The position numbers were made by a program, and so were the translations under genes. From NCBI RefSeq assembly GCF_003344865.1, contig NZ_CP031165.1:4097910-4161909 (forward strand): a stretch of DNA of 64,000 nucleotides, given 5' to 3'. Below the pieces are notes generated by a model. It saw only the letters and a program-made list of their open reading frames with translations. It searched no databases and had not been told where the DNA came from. Below, in pieces: positions 44,976 to 54,300 of the stretch. The DNA comes from Euzebya pacifica (lineage in GTDB: Bacteria > Actinomycetota > Nitriliruptoria > Euzebyales > Euzebyaceae). The number at the start of each line of letters is the position of its first letter. The first letter of the stretch is position 1.

Positions 44976-45677
44976 TCAGCTGGCGAACAGCCGACCGTCG
45001 GCGTGGTGGTGATGGGTCAGGAGGAGGTCGACCATCGGCGCGCCGGCGGACGGAAGGGCCCCGACGTCGGCGTCGGCGTCAGCGTCGGCGTCGGCGTCGG
45101 CCAGCTCGACGGCATGGGCCGACGTCGTGGCGATGTCGGAGCCCATGCGCGCCACCAGGCGGGTGACGGCGAACGGGTCGAGGCCGAGCAGGCGGACGGC
45201 GGCGGTGGCTGCCGACTGCACGGCGTGGTGCATCGACAGCTCGGCGGCGTGCGCCTCGGGCAGTCCTGCAGCGCGGATCACCGCGCCCAGTCCCAGCGGC
45301 GCCGACGGGCCGTCGCGATGCACGGCCGCGGCGGCCCGTAGGGCAACGTGGGGCCAGATGGCCCTGCCGGTCCGCAGCATCTGCCGGCCGAGGGTCCGGC
45401 TGACGGTCCGGGCATGGGACGACAGCAGGCGCGCCTGCACCTCGTCGTCGAGGGCCACCCACCGTCCCACGTCCTCGCCCAGCCGGGCTGCCCGCACGGC
45501 GGCGGTGGCGTCGACCAGCCAGGTCGTGTGCATGCACCCGACGGCCCAAGCCGACAGGTCCTCGACGCCGGAGAGGAGGCCGGCGTTCACCGCGGCCTCC
45601 AGCCCGAAGGAATGGGCGTGGGCGCCGGAGGGGAACCGGCCGTCCGCCAGGAGCAGCAGCAGCGGGTCGGTCGTCAC
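44976..45677 (-). CDS. ureF: Urease accessory protein UreF
   Basis: 233 residues from GTG 45677 (47 bases after ureC). Conserved [47 protein letters not shown] and C-terminal [20 protein letters not shown]; the core FPSG.HSFGLE is diagnostic. An unusual (Ala-Asp)6 tract lies just before the C-terminal segment and is encoded by a hexanucleotide repeat. The C-terminal His4 could bind nickel. UreF acts as the activating factor for UreG. Confidence 0.9.
   Translation of the reverse strand: MTTDPLLLLLADGRFPSGAHAHSFGLEAAVNAGLLSGVEDLSAWAVGCMHTTWLVDATAAVRAARLGEDVGRWVALDDEVQARLLSSHARTVSRTLGRQMLRTGRAIWPHVALRAAAAVHRDGPSAPLGLGAVIRAAGLPEAHAAELSMHHAVQSAATAAVRLLGLDPFAVTRLVARMGSDIATTSAHAVELADADADADADADVGALPSAGAPMVDLLLTHHHHADGRLFAS
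45066..45101 (-). repeat. Six copies of a GTCGGC hexanucleotide within ureF
   Basis: Six units, one carrying A for G, encode alternating Ala-Asp. In-frame slippage would lengthen or shorten the tract by two residues per unit without breaking the gene. Confidence 0.85.
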
Positions 45678-45724
45678 CGTCTCATCAGGCTCCTCGGGGT
45701 AGTGCTCGTGTGGGGGACTCGTGC

Positions 45725-47449
45725 TCAGAACAAGAAGTAGCGCTGCGCCAACGGCAGCTCGGTCGCGGGGTCGGACTCCATCAGCTCGCCATCCACGGTG
45801 ACGGCGAAGGTGTCGGGGTCGACGCGGATGTCGGGTGTGGCCGTGTTGCCCGGCATGTCGGCCTTGCCGATGCCCCGGCAGTCCTTCACACCGACGAGCC
45901 GTCGGCCGAGTCCCAGCCGGTCGGGCAGGCCGTCGTCGAGTGCGATCGGCGCCACCCACGACACGCTCAGGGTGGGGGCGACGGTCGCGGCCGCCCCGAA
46001 CATCGGTCGGGGCAGGACCGGCTGCGGGGTCGGGATGGAGGCGTTCATGTCGCCCACCTGTGCCCAGGCGATCGCCCCGCCCTTGAGCACCAGGTCGGGC
46101 TTCACACCGAAGAAGCGTGGGTCCCACAGGACCAGGTCGGCCAGCTTGCCGGGCTCGACGGACCCGACGTGGTCGTCCAGCCCGTGGGCCACTGCCGGCG
46201 CGATCGTGTACTTGGCGACGTAGCGCCGGACGCGTGTGTTGTCGGCACGGTCGTCGTCACCGGGCAGCGCGCCCCGGCGGCGCTTCATCACGTGGGCGGT
46301 CTGCCAGGTGCGCAGGATCACCTCGCCGATCCGACCCATCGCCTGGCTGTCGGACCCGATCATCGATATCGCCCCGAGGTCGTGGAGGACGTCCTCGGCC
46401 GCGATCGTCGACGGTCGGATGCGGCTCTCGGCGAAGGCGAGGTCCTCGGGGACGGAGGGGTTGAGGTGGTGGCAGACCATCAGCATGTCGAGGTGTTCGT
46501 CGACGGTGTTGACGGTGTGCGGCCGGGTCGGGTTGGTCGAGGACGGCAGGACGTTGGGGTGGCTGGCCACGGTGATGATGTCCGGCGCGTGTCCGCCGCC
46601 CGCACCCTCGGTGTGATACGCGTGGATCGACCGGCCGGCGATCGCGTCGAGCGTGGAGTCGACGTAGCCGGCCTCGTTGAGGGTGTCGGTGTGGATGGCG
46701 GCCTGTACGCCCAGCTCGTCGCAGGCGGCGAGGCAGGCGTCGATGATCGCCGGGGTGGTGCCCCAGTCCTCGTGCATCTTGAAGCCGGCGGCACCCGCCC
46801 GCGCCTGCTCGACCAGGGCGTCGCGGGAGGTGGTGTTGCCCTTGCCGAGCAGCGCGAGGTTGACCGGCCAGCCGTCGGTGGCGCGCAGCATCGACGCCAG
46901 GTGCCACGCCCCCGGCGTCACGGTGGTGGCCTTGGTGCCCTCGGCCGGCCCGGTGCCGCCCCCGACCACGGTGGTGATGCCCGAGGCCAGCGCGGTGGCC
47001 AGCAGCTGCGGGGCGATCAGGTGGACGTGGGAGTCCACGGCCCCGGCGGTGAGGATCCGGCCGTTTCCGGCGATGATCTCGGTGGAGGGGCCGATGACCA
47101 GCTCGGGGTGGACCCCGTCCATGGTGTCGGGGTTGCCGGCCTTGCCGAGCGCGACGATGAGCCCGTCCCGGATGCCGATGTCGGCCTTGACGATCCCCCA
47201 GTGGTCCACCACGAGCGCGCCGGTGATGACGGTGTCGGGGGTCCCCTCGGCGCGGGTGGCGATGGACTGGCCCATCGACTCGCGGATCACCTTGCCGCCG
47301 CCGAAGACCACCTCGTCACCCGCCAGGGCGCCGCCGCCGGAGCGGTCCTCCTCGACCCGGATCCACAGGTCGGTGTCGGCCAGCCGCACCCGGTCACCGG
47401 TGGTCGGGCCGAACAGGTCGGCGTAGCGGTCGCGGGACAGCTCACCCAT
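45725..47449 (-). CDS. ureC: Urease alpha subunit (catalytic)
   Basis: 574 residues from ATG 47449, overlapping the ureAB stop by eight bases. Nickel ligands are all visible: HVH in [11 protein letters not shown] (near 137-139), carbamylated Lys in [10 protein letters not shown] (near 220), His in [14 protein letters not shown] and [12 protein letters not shown], Asp in [11 protein letters not shown]. The mobile-flap Cys-His is in [14 protein letters not shown]. Hydrolyses urea to ammonia and carbamate. Here urea would come from the allantoicase encoded in the same operon. Confidence 0.97.
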   Translation of the reverse strand: MGELSRDRYADLFGPTTGDRVRLADTDLWIRVEEDRSGGGALAGDEVVFGGGKVIRESMGQSIATRAEGTPDTVITGALVVDHWGIVKADIGIRDGLIVALGKAGNPDTMDGVHPELVIGPSTEIIAGNGRILTAGAVDSHVHLIAPQLLATALASGITTVVGGGTGPAEGTKATTVTPGAWHLASMLRATDGWPVNLALLGKGNTTSRDALVEQARAGAAGFKMHEDWGTTPAIIDACLAACDELGVQAAIHTDTLNEAGYVDSTLDAIAGRSIHAYHTEGAGGGHAPDIITVASHPNVLPSSTNPTRPHTVNTVDEHLDMLMVCHHLNPSVPEDLAFAESRIRPSTIAAEDVLHDLGAISMIGSDSQAMGRIGEVILRTWQTAHVMKRRRGALPGDDDRADNTRVRRYVAKYTIAPAVAHGLDDHVGSVEPGKLADLVLWDPRFFGVKPDLVLKGGAIAWAQVGDMNASIPTPQPVLPRPMFGAAATVAPTLSVSWVAPIALDDGLPDRLGLGRRLVGVKDCRGIGKADMPGNTATPDIRVDPDTFAVTVDGELMESDPATELPLAQRYFLF

Positions 47450-48134
47450 CGACGGCCCCCGGGTCGATCCGGGTGTCGGGCTCGGCGTCGGGCGCGGGGT
47501 CCAGGGAACCGGCGACCTCGCCGCGGAGGCCCCAGACGGCCCGACGACCCACCAGCGGGACCAGGTCCACGTCACGGGTGACCCCGGGTTCGAACCGCAC
47601 GGCCGTGCCCGCGGGGACGTCCAGGCGATGCCCGCGGGCAGCGGCCCGGTCGAAGGACAGGGCAGGGTTGGCCTCGGCGAAGTGGTAGTGCGAGCCGATC
47701 TGGACGGGCCGGTCGCCGGTGTTCTCCACCGTCAGCACGAGGGTGCCGCGGCCGAGGTTCAGCACGATGGGATCGCCGTCGACGACCACGGCACCGGGCG
47801 GCGGTCCCGTGTCCGACGATCCGTCGGGTGGCGGACCGATCGGGTCGTGCAGGGTGACCAGCTTGGTGCCGTCGGGGAACGTGGCCTCGACCTGCACCTC
47901 ACCCACCAGGTCCGCGACACCGTCCATGACGTCGGCCTCGGTCAGGACGTGCCGGCCGGTGTCCATCAGCTGTGCAACGGAGCGACCGTCGCGAGCCCCC
48001 TCGAGCACGAAGCTCGTCAGCAGGGCGACCGCCTCGGGATGGTTCAGCGTCAGGCCCCGATCGCGCCGGTGCCGAGCGAGGCCAGCGGCGACGTGCACCA
48101 TCAGCCGCTCCTGTTCGTGGGGCGTCAGGCGCAC
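47442..48134 (-). CDS. ureAB: Fused urease gamma-beta subunit
   Basis: 230 residues combining UreA (1-100: [48 protein letters not shown]) and UreB (about 118-230: [36 protein letters not shown]). The pieces IGSHYHF and [11 protein letters not shown] are standard UreB. UreA-UreB fusions are known in Streptomyces, Helicobacter and others; this is the actinobacterial type. Starts 36 bases after the DUF6986-like gene. Confidence 0.95.
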   Translation of the reverse strand: MRLTPHEQERLMVHVAAGLARHRRDRGLTLNHPEAVALLTSFVLEGARDGRSVAQLMDTGRHVLTEADVMDGVADLVGEVQVEATFPDGTKLVTLHDPIGPPPDGSSDTGPPPGAVVVDGDPIVLNLGRGTLVLTVENTGDRPVQIGSHYHFAEANPALSFDRAAARGHRLDVPAGTAVRFEPGVTRDVDLVPLVGRRAVWGLRGEVAGSLDPAPDAEPDTRIDPGAVDG

Positions 48135-48170
48135 GGCATCTCCTCCTGCGGTGGGCAGTGGGGACTGACC

Positions 48171-49394
48171 CTACGGCCCGCTCGTGTCAGGCGTGTTTCC
48201 TGCCTCCAGGGCGCCACACGCGACTGCCCGGTCGACCCGACGTCGGAGGACGGCGACGGTGGCGGGTTCGTCCATGACCGCACCGCCGCGGCGTCCTGCC
48301 TCCCAGGCGTCGAGCCGCGCCAGGATCTCGTCGATGCCGTCGAGCAGGTGCCCGAAGACCGCGGCGTAGCGGCTGACGAGGTGGGCGGGGTGCAGGTCCC
48401 AGCCCTGCTCGAACCCGTGGAGGAGGGAGTGGCGGACGTGCCCGGCGTGGACGTGCCAGGCCGTGTGGACCGTCGGGGTGGTGTCGTCGGCCGGCACGAC
48501 GTTGGTCGACCCGTCGCTGAGGCGGACCTCGGTTCCGGCGAAGGTGACCTGCATCAGGTGGCGGGCGATGTCGCAGCCCGGGTGGTCCAGGCGTTGTTGT
48601 TCGGGAGGGACGCCGAGGGCGGCGGTGTAGTCGAACACGCCGAAGTGCACGGCCCGCAGCCGTCCGGCCCCGGCATCGCGGATGTCGCGCAGCACCACCC
48701 GCCCGTCGGGACCGAGGACCGACGCGGTCGTCTCGATCTGCGCCTCGAAGCCGAGGGTGTCCGGCGCCAGCCCGTGTGCCTCCTCCAGCGCCGCCAGCAC
48801 GTCGACGAACGCGGCGACGTGCGCCACCGCGACGATCTTCGGAAAGGTCACCACGAACCCGTCGGGCAGCCGTCCGGCCTCCCCCAGCAGCGCCTCGAGG
48901 AACGCGTCGAGCGTCGCGACGCTCCGGCTGGCGAGGCCGTCGGTGAAGGACTTGACCCGCAGGCCCACGAACGGCGTGCAGCGGTCCTCGACCAGCATCC
49001 GTCCCACGATCCGGCCGGTACGGACGGCGTCGGCGTCCTCCTCCGCCTCGTCGTGGCCGACGTAGCCGTCCTCGAAGTCCACCCGCAGGTCCTCGATGGG
49101 TTCCCGGTCGAGCTTGGCCCGCACCCGCGCGTGCACGCGGTCCCCCATGGCCCCGGGCAAGTCGACGGCGCTGGCCAGCGCCACCCCGTCGGGGGCGTGG
49201 CGGGCCAGCAACCGACGGGCCTCGCCGCCGAGGGTCGCCACGGGGTCCTCGGGCAGGCGGTGGGCCGGCACGTACAGCACCTGCACCGGCTGGCGAGTCG
49301 TCGGGCGGCCGGGCCATTCCCGCCGGTGGGCCGCGTCGGCCTCGGCGACGCCGGCGAGCAGGCTGCGCGTGGCGGCCGGGGTCAGCCGTCCCAC
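48171..49394 (-). CDS. DUF6986-like protein, CitE/malate-synthase-type TIM barrel
   Basis: 407 residues from GTG 49394, overlapping the urate oxidase stop by 13 bases. Motifs of the HpcH/HpaI/CitE-malate synthase superfamily are present: DLRVDFEDGYVGHDEAEED (acidic Mg-site motif), FVGLRVKSF (Arg of the CoA/phosphate region), FVVTFPKIVAVAHVAAFVD and LGFEAQIETTAS (Ile-Glu-Thr after the barrel strand). The C-terminal third is helical. It is not a full-length malate synthase. I recall such proteins named DUF6986 or, historically, 'phosphoenolpyruvate kinase', without proven function. Its location between urate oxidase and urease suggests a step with glyoxylate or ureidoglycolate as substrate (inference). 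Confidence 0.8.
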   Translation of the reverse strand: MGRLTPAATRSLLAGVAEADAAHRREWPGRPTTRQPVQVLYVPAHRLPEDPVATLGGEARRLLARHAPDGVALASAVDLPGAMGDRVHARVRAKLDREPIEDLRVDFEDGYVGHDEAEEDADAVRTGRIVGRMLVEDRCTPFVGLRVKSFTDGLASRSVATLDAFLEALLGEAGRLPDGFVVTFPKIVAVAHVAAFVDVLAALEEAHGLAPDTLGFEAQIETTASVLGPDGRVVLRDIRDAGAGRLRAVHFGVFDYTAALGVPPEQQRLDHPGCDIARHLMQVTFAGTEVRLSDGSTNVVPADDTTPTVHTAWHVHAGHVRHSLLHGFEQGWDLHPAHLVSRYAAVFGHLLDGIDEILARLDAWEAGRRGGAVMDEPATVAVLRRRVDRAVACGALEAGNTPDTSGP

Positions 49395-50263
49395 GGCACC
49401 TCCGGGGTGACCCCCTCGCGGGCGACGACGCCCTCGATCACGCCGTAGGGACGGTCGGCGACGAGGTACACGACGCCGGGGTTGTCCAGCCCGTAGGCCG
49501 ACAGGTCGGACAGGATGTGGTGTTCGTTGGGCAGCAGGAACCGGATCCAGGTGACGTCGGGGTGGGCGTCGAGCACGGCGGTGCCCATCACGTGGAGGGT
49601 GTGCTGGACCGACTCGCTGGCGTCGTGCCCGGCGAACGCGGCGAGGATCGTGGCGGGGACGTCGATGGCCATGCCGGTGTGGTCGGCGTCGGGGCCGGTG
49701 GTGCCCCATCGCGCGTCGACGGTGGTGGCCATGACCCGGTCGCGGGTCTCCGGCAGGGTCGTGTACTCGTCGCGGAGGAATCCGCTGAACGCGCTCCCCG
49801 TGGTCTTCAGGACGCGGGCGCCGAGGATCCCGCCGGTCACGGTCGCCTGCTCGCCGCGGTCGCGGGTGACCGTCCAGGTCGGGCGTCCGCCGGCGGCCGG
49901 CCGGAACGTGTGGGCGTGCGGTGCCCCGTCGACGACGACGGCCTCCCACGGGTGCTGGGTGAGGGTGACGAGGGCACGGTCGACGCCGGGTGAGGCGGTG
50001 AGGAACCGGTCGACCAGCCTGACGCCGTAGCCGACGACGGAGTCGATGCCGTCGCGGGCCAGGGCGAAGCAGGTGCCGCGCATCGTGTCGGTGGGCAGCA
50101 CCCCGCTGTTGTCGCCGTCGACATGGGCGGCGTCGAAGTCGCCCTGCAGCCGCACCTCGACCTCGAGGTCGGTGAAGTCGTGCTGGGGGCGGGATCGGTC
50201 GACGACGGCCAGGCGGATGCCGGACTTGCCGTAGCGGTTGGGGCCCATCGGCAGGGAGGACAT
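49382..50263 (-). CDS. pucL: Urate oxidase (factor-independent urate hydroxylase)
   Basis: 293 residues from ATG 50263. T-fold features: RYGKSGIRLAVVDR (catalytic Lys), GDNSGVLPTDTMRGT (catalytic Thr), FSGFLRDEYTTLPETRDR (substrate Phe and Arg) and HTLHVMGTAVLDAHPDV; the conserved IRFLLPNEHHILSDL contributes Asn and His. Cofactor-free conversion of urate to 5-hydroxyisourate. It sits between the next enzyme gene (5-hydroxyisourate hydrolase, 8-base gap) and the DUF6986-like gene. Confidence 0.95.
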   Translation of the reverse strand: MSSLPMGPNRYGKSGIRLAVVDRSRPQHDFTDLEVEVRLQGDFDAAHVDGDNSGVLPTDTMRGTCFALARDGIDSVVGYGVRLVDRFLTASPGVDRALVTLTQHPWEAVVVDGAPHAHTFRPAAGGRPTWTVTRDRGEQATVTGGILGARVLKTTGSAFSGFLRDEYTTLPETRDRVMATTVDARWGTTGPDADHTGMAIDVPATILAAFAGHDASESVQHTLHVMGTAVLDAHPDVTWIRFLLPNEHHILSDLSAYGLDNPGVVYLVADRPYGVIEGVVAREGVTPEVPWDG

Positions 50264-50271
50264 GGCGACGC

Positions 50272-50601
50272 TCAGCTTCCTCGGTAGGTGCTGTAGCCGT
50301 AGGGGCTGAGCAGCAGGGGGACGTGGTGGTGCTCGTCGGGGTCGGCGACGACGAACGCGATGACGACGTCGGACCAGAACGTGGGGGTGTCGGCCTCGGC
50401 GAACCAGCGGCCGACCTCGAACGTCAGCCGGTGGGTGCCGGCCACGAGGCCGTCGGCGAGCTCCGGAACGCGGCCGTCGGCGTCGGTGGTGCCCCGTCCG
50501 ACGAGCACCCAGCCGTCGTCGTGGGCGCGTTCGGCGACGACCGACACCCCGGCGGCAGGGGCGCCGTTGGCGGTGTCGAGCACATGGGTGGACAGGCTCA
50601 T
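50272..50601 (-). CDS. uraH: 5-hydroxyisourate hydrolase (transthyretin-like)
   Basis: 109 residues, the normal length. N-terminal LSTHVLDTANGAPAAGV and the C-terminal tetrapeptide YRGS, the signature that separates hydrolases from transthyretin, are both present; catalytic His residues are STHVLD (His6) and DEHHHVPLLLSP. Converts 5-hydroxyisourate to OHCU. ATG overlaps the stop of the allantoicase-decarboxylase fusion by four bases. Confidence 0.96.
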   Translation of the reverse strand: MSLSTHVLDTANGAPAAGVSVVAERAHDDGWVLVGRGTTDADGRVPELADGLVAGTHRLTFEVGRWFAEADTPTFWSDVVIAFVVADPDEHHHVPLLLSPYGYSTYRGS

Positions 50602-52130
50602 CCGGGGACTCCTTCACGCAGCAGCGCCTGCAGGCGCAGGGCGGTGATCTGTCGTTGTTCCTCTGCGGCGACGGCGATCTCGGTCTGGTGGGGGTGGTCC
50701 AGGCGTTCCTCCAGCGCGTCGAGGATCTCCTCGGCAGAACGGCCTGCGGCGCGGATGAGGAAGACGTGGCCGAAGCGTTCCTCGTACAGGCGGTTGCCCT
50801 CGGCGATCCGGTCGAGGATGGCCTGTTCACCGGCCCGGGCATCAGCTTGTTCGCGGGTCGACCAACGCGAGGCGGATCGTTCGCCGATGCGGGGGTGGGC
50901 GGACAGGGCCTCGAGCACGTCGTCGGGGCCGACGTTCGTCCAGCACGCGTCGGCGGCACCGAGCAGCCGGCTCGGCCGCCCGAAGGGTCGTCGGGCGAGC
51001 ATGGCGTCGACCCAGGCGGTCGAGCCGCAGCAGGCCAGCAGCACCTCGCGGGCACGGTCGTCGGTGGCCGCGTCGAGGAGCGCCACGGTGCTGCGCTGCC
51101 AGCCCTCGTCGGTGACGAAGCCGCGGGCCCTGAGGCGTGCGACCCCACCGTCGGGGTGGATGCGCAGCTGCAGGTGGGTGGCGACGGTCGGTTCCTCGAC
51201 GTCGATGACGTGACGGGCGTGGGGCTGCATGGGGTGGTCGAGGACCAGCGGCGTCCAGCCGTCGGTCGGGAGCTCGGCGGGGTCGGCGTCCGCGGCGTCG
51301 ATGGCGAGGACGTCGCAGCGGTCGGGGTGGTTGCCCTTGAAGTTGGTCGTGTCCAGCTCGATCCGTTCGACCCGGCCGGTCGTGGCCAGCTCGACGATCG
51401 CGAAGTCGTGCCCGGGCCCCCGACGGCGGGTGGTCTCCCAGCCGTCCCCCATGTCCCGGCCGTCGCCGACCATCAGCAGGTTGGTCGGTGCGGAGAAGAA
51501 CGCGTCGGAGCAGCCGACCGCTCGCCCGCCGTTGATGATCGCCGCGAGGTCCAGCCGGCCGCTGTGGTCGGCGGCTCGACGCAGGTCCACCAGCGGTCGT
51601 CCCAGCAGCCGCAGGCGTGCCACTCCCCCGTCGGGGTGGATGACGAACCGGACGTGGCTGACCCGCAGCGGGGCGTCGACGTCGAACCGTTGGGCTGCGT
51701 CGCCGCGCAGTTCGGTGCGGGGCCGCAGCTGTACCCAGTCGGCGTCGTCGCCCGGTGGGCCGCCATCGGTCAGGGTGCCCCACAGCTCGAACGCCGCCGG
51801 GAAGTTGCCGCGGAAGTGGGAGGTGTCGACGAGGACCGCATCGATGACGCCGGTGACGCCGAGGCGGACGATGCACCAGTCGTGGCCGGGATCGCCGCTC
51901 GGGTCGCGGCGTCGTCGGGTCTCCCAGCCGTCCATGACCTTGCCGCGGTCGCTGTACGCGAGGGGGTCGAACACCGGTGGCAGCGGCTCGAGCAGGTTCT
52001 CCTTGGCGGCGAAGAACTCGTCGTTGGCAGCCAGGACCATGCCGCCGAGCCGGCGGGCGGCCAGGTCGACCAGCCCAGTCGGATCGGGCCGCGTCGGATC
52101 GGGCCGGGTCTGATCAGCGGGGTCGTGCAT
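50598..52130 (-). CDS. Allantoicase fused to OHCU decarboxylase
   Basis: 510 residues from ATG 52130, overlapping the allantoinase stop by one base (TGATG). Residues about 20-345 are a complete two-module allantoicase (each module with GDGWETRRRR, HDWCIVRLG or HDFAIVEL, and FRGNFP/FKGNHP, then RFVIHPDGGVARLRLLGRPL or LRIHPDGGVARLR). Residues about 355-510 are OHCU decarboxylase (CCGSTAWVDAMLARRPFG, LSAHPRIGE with the catalytic His, GHVFLIRAAGRSAEEIL). Thus one chain carries the enzymes that flank allantoinase: it makes S-allantoin from OHCU and later splits allantoate to ureidoglycolate and urea. A (PDPTR)n repeat marks its N-terminus. Confidence 0.94.
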   Translation of the reverse strand: MHDPADQTRPDPTRPDPTGLVDLAARRLGGMVLAANDEFFAAKENLLEPLPPVFDPLAYSDRGKVMDGWETRRRRDPSGDPGHDWCIVRLGVTGVIDAVLVDTSHFRGNFPAAFELWGTLTDGGPPGDDADWVQLRPRTELRGDAAQRFDVDAPLRVSHVRFVIHPDGGVARLRLLGRPLVDLRRAADHSGRLDLAAIINGGRAVGCSDAFFSAPTNLLMVGDGRDMGDGWETTRRRGPGHDFAIVELATTGRVERIELDTTNFKGNHPDRCDVLAIDAADADPAELPTDGWTPLVLDHPMQPHARHVIDVEEPTVATHLQLRIHPDGGVARLRARGFVTDEGWQRSTVALLDAATDDRAREVLLACCGSTAWVDAMLARRPFGRPSRLLGAADACWTNVGPDDVLEALSAHPRIGERSASRWSTREQADARAGEQAILDRIAEGNRLYEERFGHVFLIRAAGRSAEEILDALEERLDHPHQTEIAVAAEEQRQITALRLQALLREGVPG

Positions 52131-53494
52131 CAGCGCATCCTCCCTCGCGGCGGGCCCACGGGTCGGCCGTTCTCGACGATCGGTGTGCCCGCCAGCCATG
52201 TCGTGTCGACCGCGCCGACGACCGTGCGGCCCTGGTACGGCGTGACCGGATGGCGGTGCTCGAGCGCCGCACCGGCGATGGTCCACTCGACGTCGGGGTC
52301 GACGACGACGAGGTCGGCACGTGCGCCGGGTGCGATGCGCCCTCGATCGGTCAGGCCGGCGATGCGCGCGGGCCCCTCCCCCATCCACCGCACGACGTCG
52401 GTGATGTCGTGACCTCGTTCCTTCGCCGCGGTCCAGACGAGCGGCAACCCGATCTGCAGCGACGCGATACCACCCCATGCGGCCAAGAAGTCGCCGGTGT
52501 CGGGGGCCTTGTCCTCGGGCGGGCAGGGTGAGTGGTCGCTGACGATCGCGTCGATGACCCCGTCGGCGAGCAGGTCCCACAGTCGGTCGGCGTTGGCCCG
52601 GTCGCGGATCGGGGGTGCGCACTTGAACGCGGTGGCGCCATCGGGGATGTCCCCGGCGTGCAGCGTCAGGTAGTGCGGGCAGGTCTCGACGGTGATCGGC
52701 AGGCCCTCGGCCCTCGCGTCGCCGATGACCTCGCCGGCCTCGGCGGCCGACAGGTGGAGGACGTGGACCCGGCCGCCGGTCTCGCGGACTGCGGCGACGA
52801 GGGCACGGACGGCGGCGACCTCGGCCTCCGGTGGGCGGCTGTCCAGCCAGGTGTTGTAGCTGCGGGGGTTGCGCAGGTCGAGGGATGCGGCCGCATCCGC
52901 GCACACGTCGGGGTCCTCGGCGTGGACGATCAGGGTCGAGCCGAGGTCGGCGATGCGCTGCAGCAGGGGGCTGACATCGGTGGGATGCACGCAGCCGTAC
53001 TCGGGCACGCCGGAGTCGCAGAGGAACGCCTTGAACCCACGCACCCCGGCGTCGTGCAGCGCCGCCAGCTCGGCGGCGTTGCCGGGAACGGCCCCGCCCC
53101 ACACGGCGACGTCGACGTGCAGCTTGCCCTCGGCGGCATCCCGCTTGGCCTGCAGCGCCGCGACGTCGACCGTCGGCGGGATGCAGTTGAGCGGCATGTC
53201 CACGATCGTGGTGATGCCCCCGGCCGCCGCCGCCCTCGTGGCGGTGAAGAACCCCTCCCAGCGGGTGCGACCCGGTTCGTTGACGTGCACATGGCTGTCG
53301 ACCAGGCCCGGAAGCAGAACCAGGCGATCGTCGAGGTCTACGACGTCCGTGCCACGAGGGACGCCGTCGGTCACCGCCACGATCATCCCGTCGCGCACGT
53401 GGACCGCCGCAGGCCGGATCCCCTCGGGAGTCACGACCTGCCGGGCGCGAAGCACCAGGTCAGCAGGGAGCGATCGTGCGTCGAGCTCTGACAT
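52130..53494 (-). CDS. allB: Allantoinase
   Basis: 454 residues, ATG 53494. Cyclic amidohydrolase metal site: DSHVHVNEPGRTRWEGF (HxH), carbamylated Lys in GVRGFKAFLCDSG, His in LIVHAEDPDVC and VHVLHLSAAEAGEV, Asp in IVSDHSPCPPEDK. The substrate-loop residues DMPLNCIPPT and ETCPHYL fit allantoinases rather than dihydroorotases or hydantoinases. Opens allantoin to allantoate. First gene of the leftward ten-gene unit; a TTGACG sequence at 53527-53532 on the minus strand may be its -35, without a convincing -10. Confidence 0.95.
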   Translation of the reverse strand: MSELDARSLPADLVLRARQVVTPEGIRPAAVHVRDGMIVAVTDGVPRGTDVVDLDDRLVLLPGLVDSHVHVNEPGRTRWEGFFTATRAAAAGGITTIVDMPLNCIPPTVDVAALQAKRDAAEGKLHVDVAVWGGAVPGNAAELAALHDAGVRGFKAFLCDSGVPEYGCVHPTDVSPLLQRIADLGSTLIVHAEDPDVCADAAASLDLRNPRSYNTWLDSRPPEAEVAAVRALVAAVRETGGRVHVLHLSAAEAGEVIGDARAEGLPITVETCPHYLTLHAGDIPDGATAFKCAPPIRDRANADRLWDLLADGVIDAIVSDHSPCPPEDKAPDTGDFLAAWGGIASLQIGLPLVWTAAKERGHDITDVVRWMGEGPARIAGLTDRGRIAPGARADLVVVDPDVEWTIAGAALEHRHPVTPYQGRTVVGAVDTTWLAGTPIVENGRPVGPPRGRMR

Positions 53495-53572
53495 CAGGGA
53501 CGGAACCTCGCGTGCCCATCGCGGTCCGTCAACAGGAACCCCCGCCGCCGGTCGCGTCCGTCACCGCTGACC

Positions 53573-53667
53573 CCGGTCGCACCTTGCAGCGACAACCGCA
53601 GCACCCGCCACCTTGGCCCAGCGCGCGACCAAGAAGGAGGCCGGTCGCACCTTGCAGCGACAACCGC
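53573..53667. repeat. Two direct copies of a 27-bp element (53573-53599 and 53641-53667)
   Basis: CCGGTCGCACC-TTGCAGCGACAACCGC occurs twice, identical over 27 bases, 68 bases apart. Each copy contains GTCGC and GCGAC separated by eight bases, so it can form a short hairpin. The copies occupy the 209-base spacer between the winged-helix gene and allB; nothing else is seen in that spacer. A 21-base inverted copy lies upstream of the winged-helix gene. Confidence 0.85.
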
Positions 53668-53703
53668 CGCCCAACCGCGACGACGGTTGGGCGAGCCCGC
53701 TCG

Positions 53704-54231
53704 TCACCCCGTGGGCATGCGCCCGGCTCGGCAGGTCTCGCAAGGGACACCAGCAACCGCCGCCGTGGCCCGCAGCGCTCGGAGCCGAGCGTTCATCCGT
53801 GACTTCGCCTGCTTCGTCACGGTGCCGACCACGTACCGGCCGCGGCCGACCCGCCGGGCGCGGCCGCGAGCCAGCTCGTAGCGCAGCTGGTCCGAGATGA
53901 CCTTGCCCGCTCGGCCGGCGATGAGGAATCCGCGCTCCTCCACCGTGTCGGCCAGCTCGGCACAGGACCACGAGCCACCCGACTCGAGCAGGACGATGAC
54001 CAGGAGCTCGCGCAATCGGCGACCCGAGATCGGGATGGGACCGGTTGCGCCGGCTCGACATTCCAACGGACTTCTGCACCCGGCAGGACCGGCGCCTCCC
54101 GCACCCCCGCTTGCCGCACGACTGGCGACGGCCCCGGCACGGCGTTCGTCCGCGCCATCGCCCTCTTCGAGGACTGTCCTGGATGACCTCGGGACCGGGG
54201 ATCGAGCTGGGTTGGGGAGCTGAGACGCCAT
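53704..54231 (-). CDS. Winged-helix-like protein of unknown function
   Basis: 175 residues from ATG 54231; the start is uncertain because no ribosome site is clear and the first 70 residues are low-complexity. The C-terminal hundred residues look like a genuine winged helix: RRLRELLVIVLLESGG, SCAELADTVEERG, KVISDQLRYELARGRARRVG, RGRYVVG, followed by a basic tail. This pattern (conditional helix, recognition helix with SDQLRYEL, wing GRGRY) resembles small actinobacterial DNA-binding proteins and the N-terminal domain of AbiEi-type antitoxins. It lies between the two purine operons, on the same strand as allB, and may regulate them (inference). It is bracketed by the 21-27 bp repeat. Confidence 0.55.
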   Translation of the reverse strand: MASQLPNPARSPVPRSSRTVLEEGDGADERRAGAVASRAASGGAGGAGPAGCRSPLECRAGATGPIPISGRRLRELLVIVLLESGGSWSCAELADTVEERGFLIAGRAGKVISDQLRYELARGRARRVGRGRYVVGTVTKQAKSRMNARLRALRATAAVAGVPCETCRAGRMPTG

Positions 54232-54300
54232 GCCCGAACTGTCGTCGACCTGCGTCCACGGAGGGCCGACGGGGCAGGATCGCCTGTGGAGAAACACCGA

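Noticed and set aside
45710-47581. 623-codon plus-strand frame opposite ureC
   Set aside because: ureC on the other strand has every active-site residue; the plus-strand frame has none of any family.
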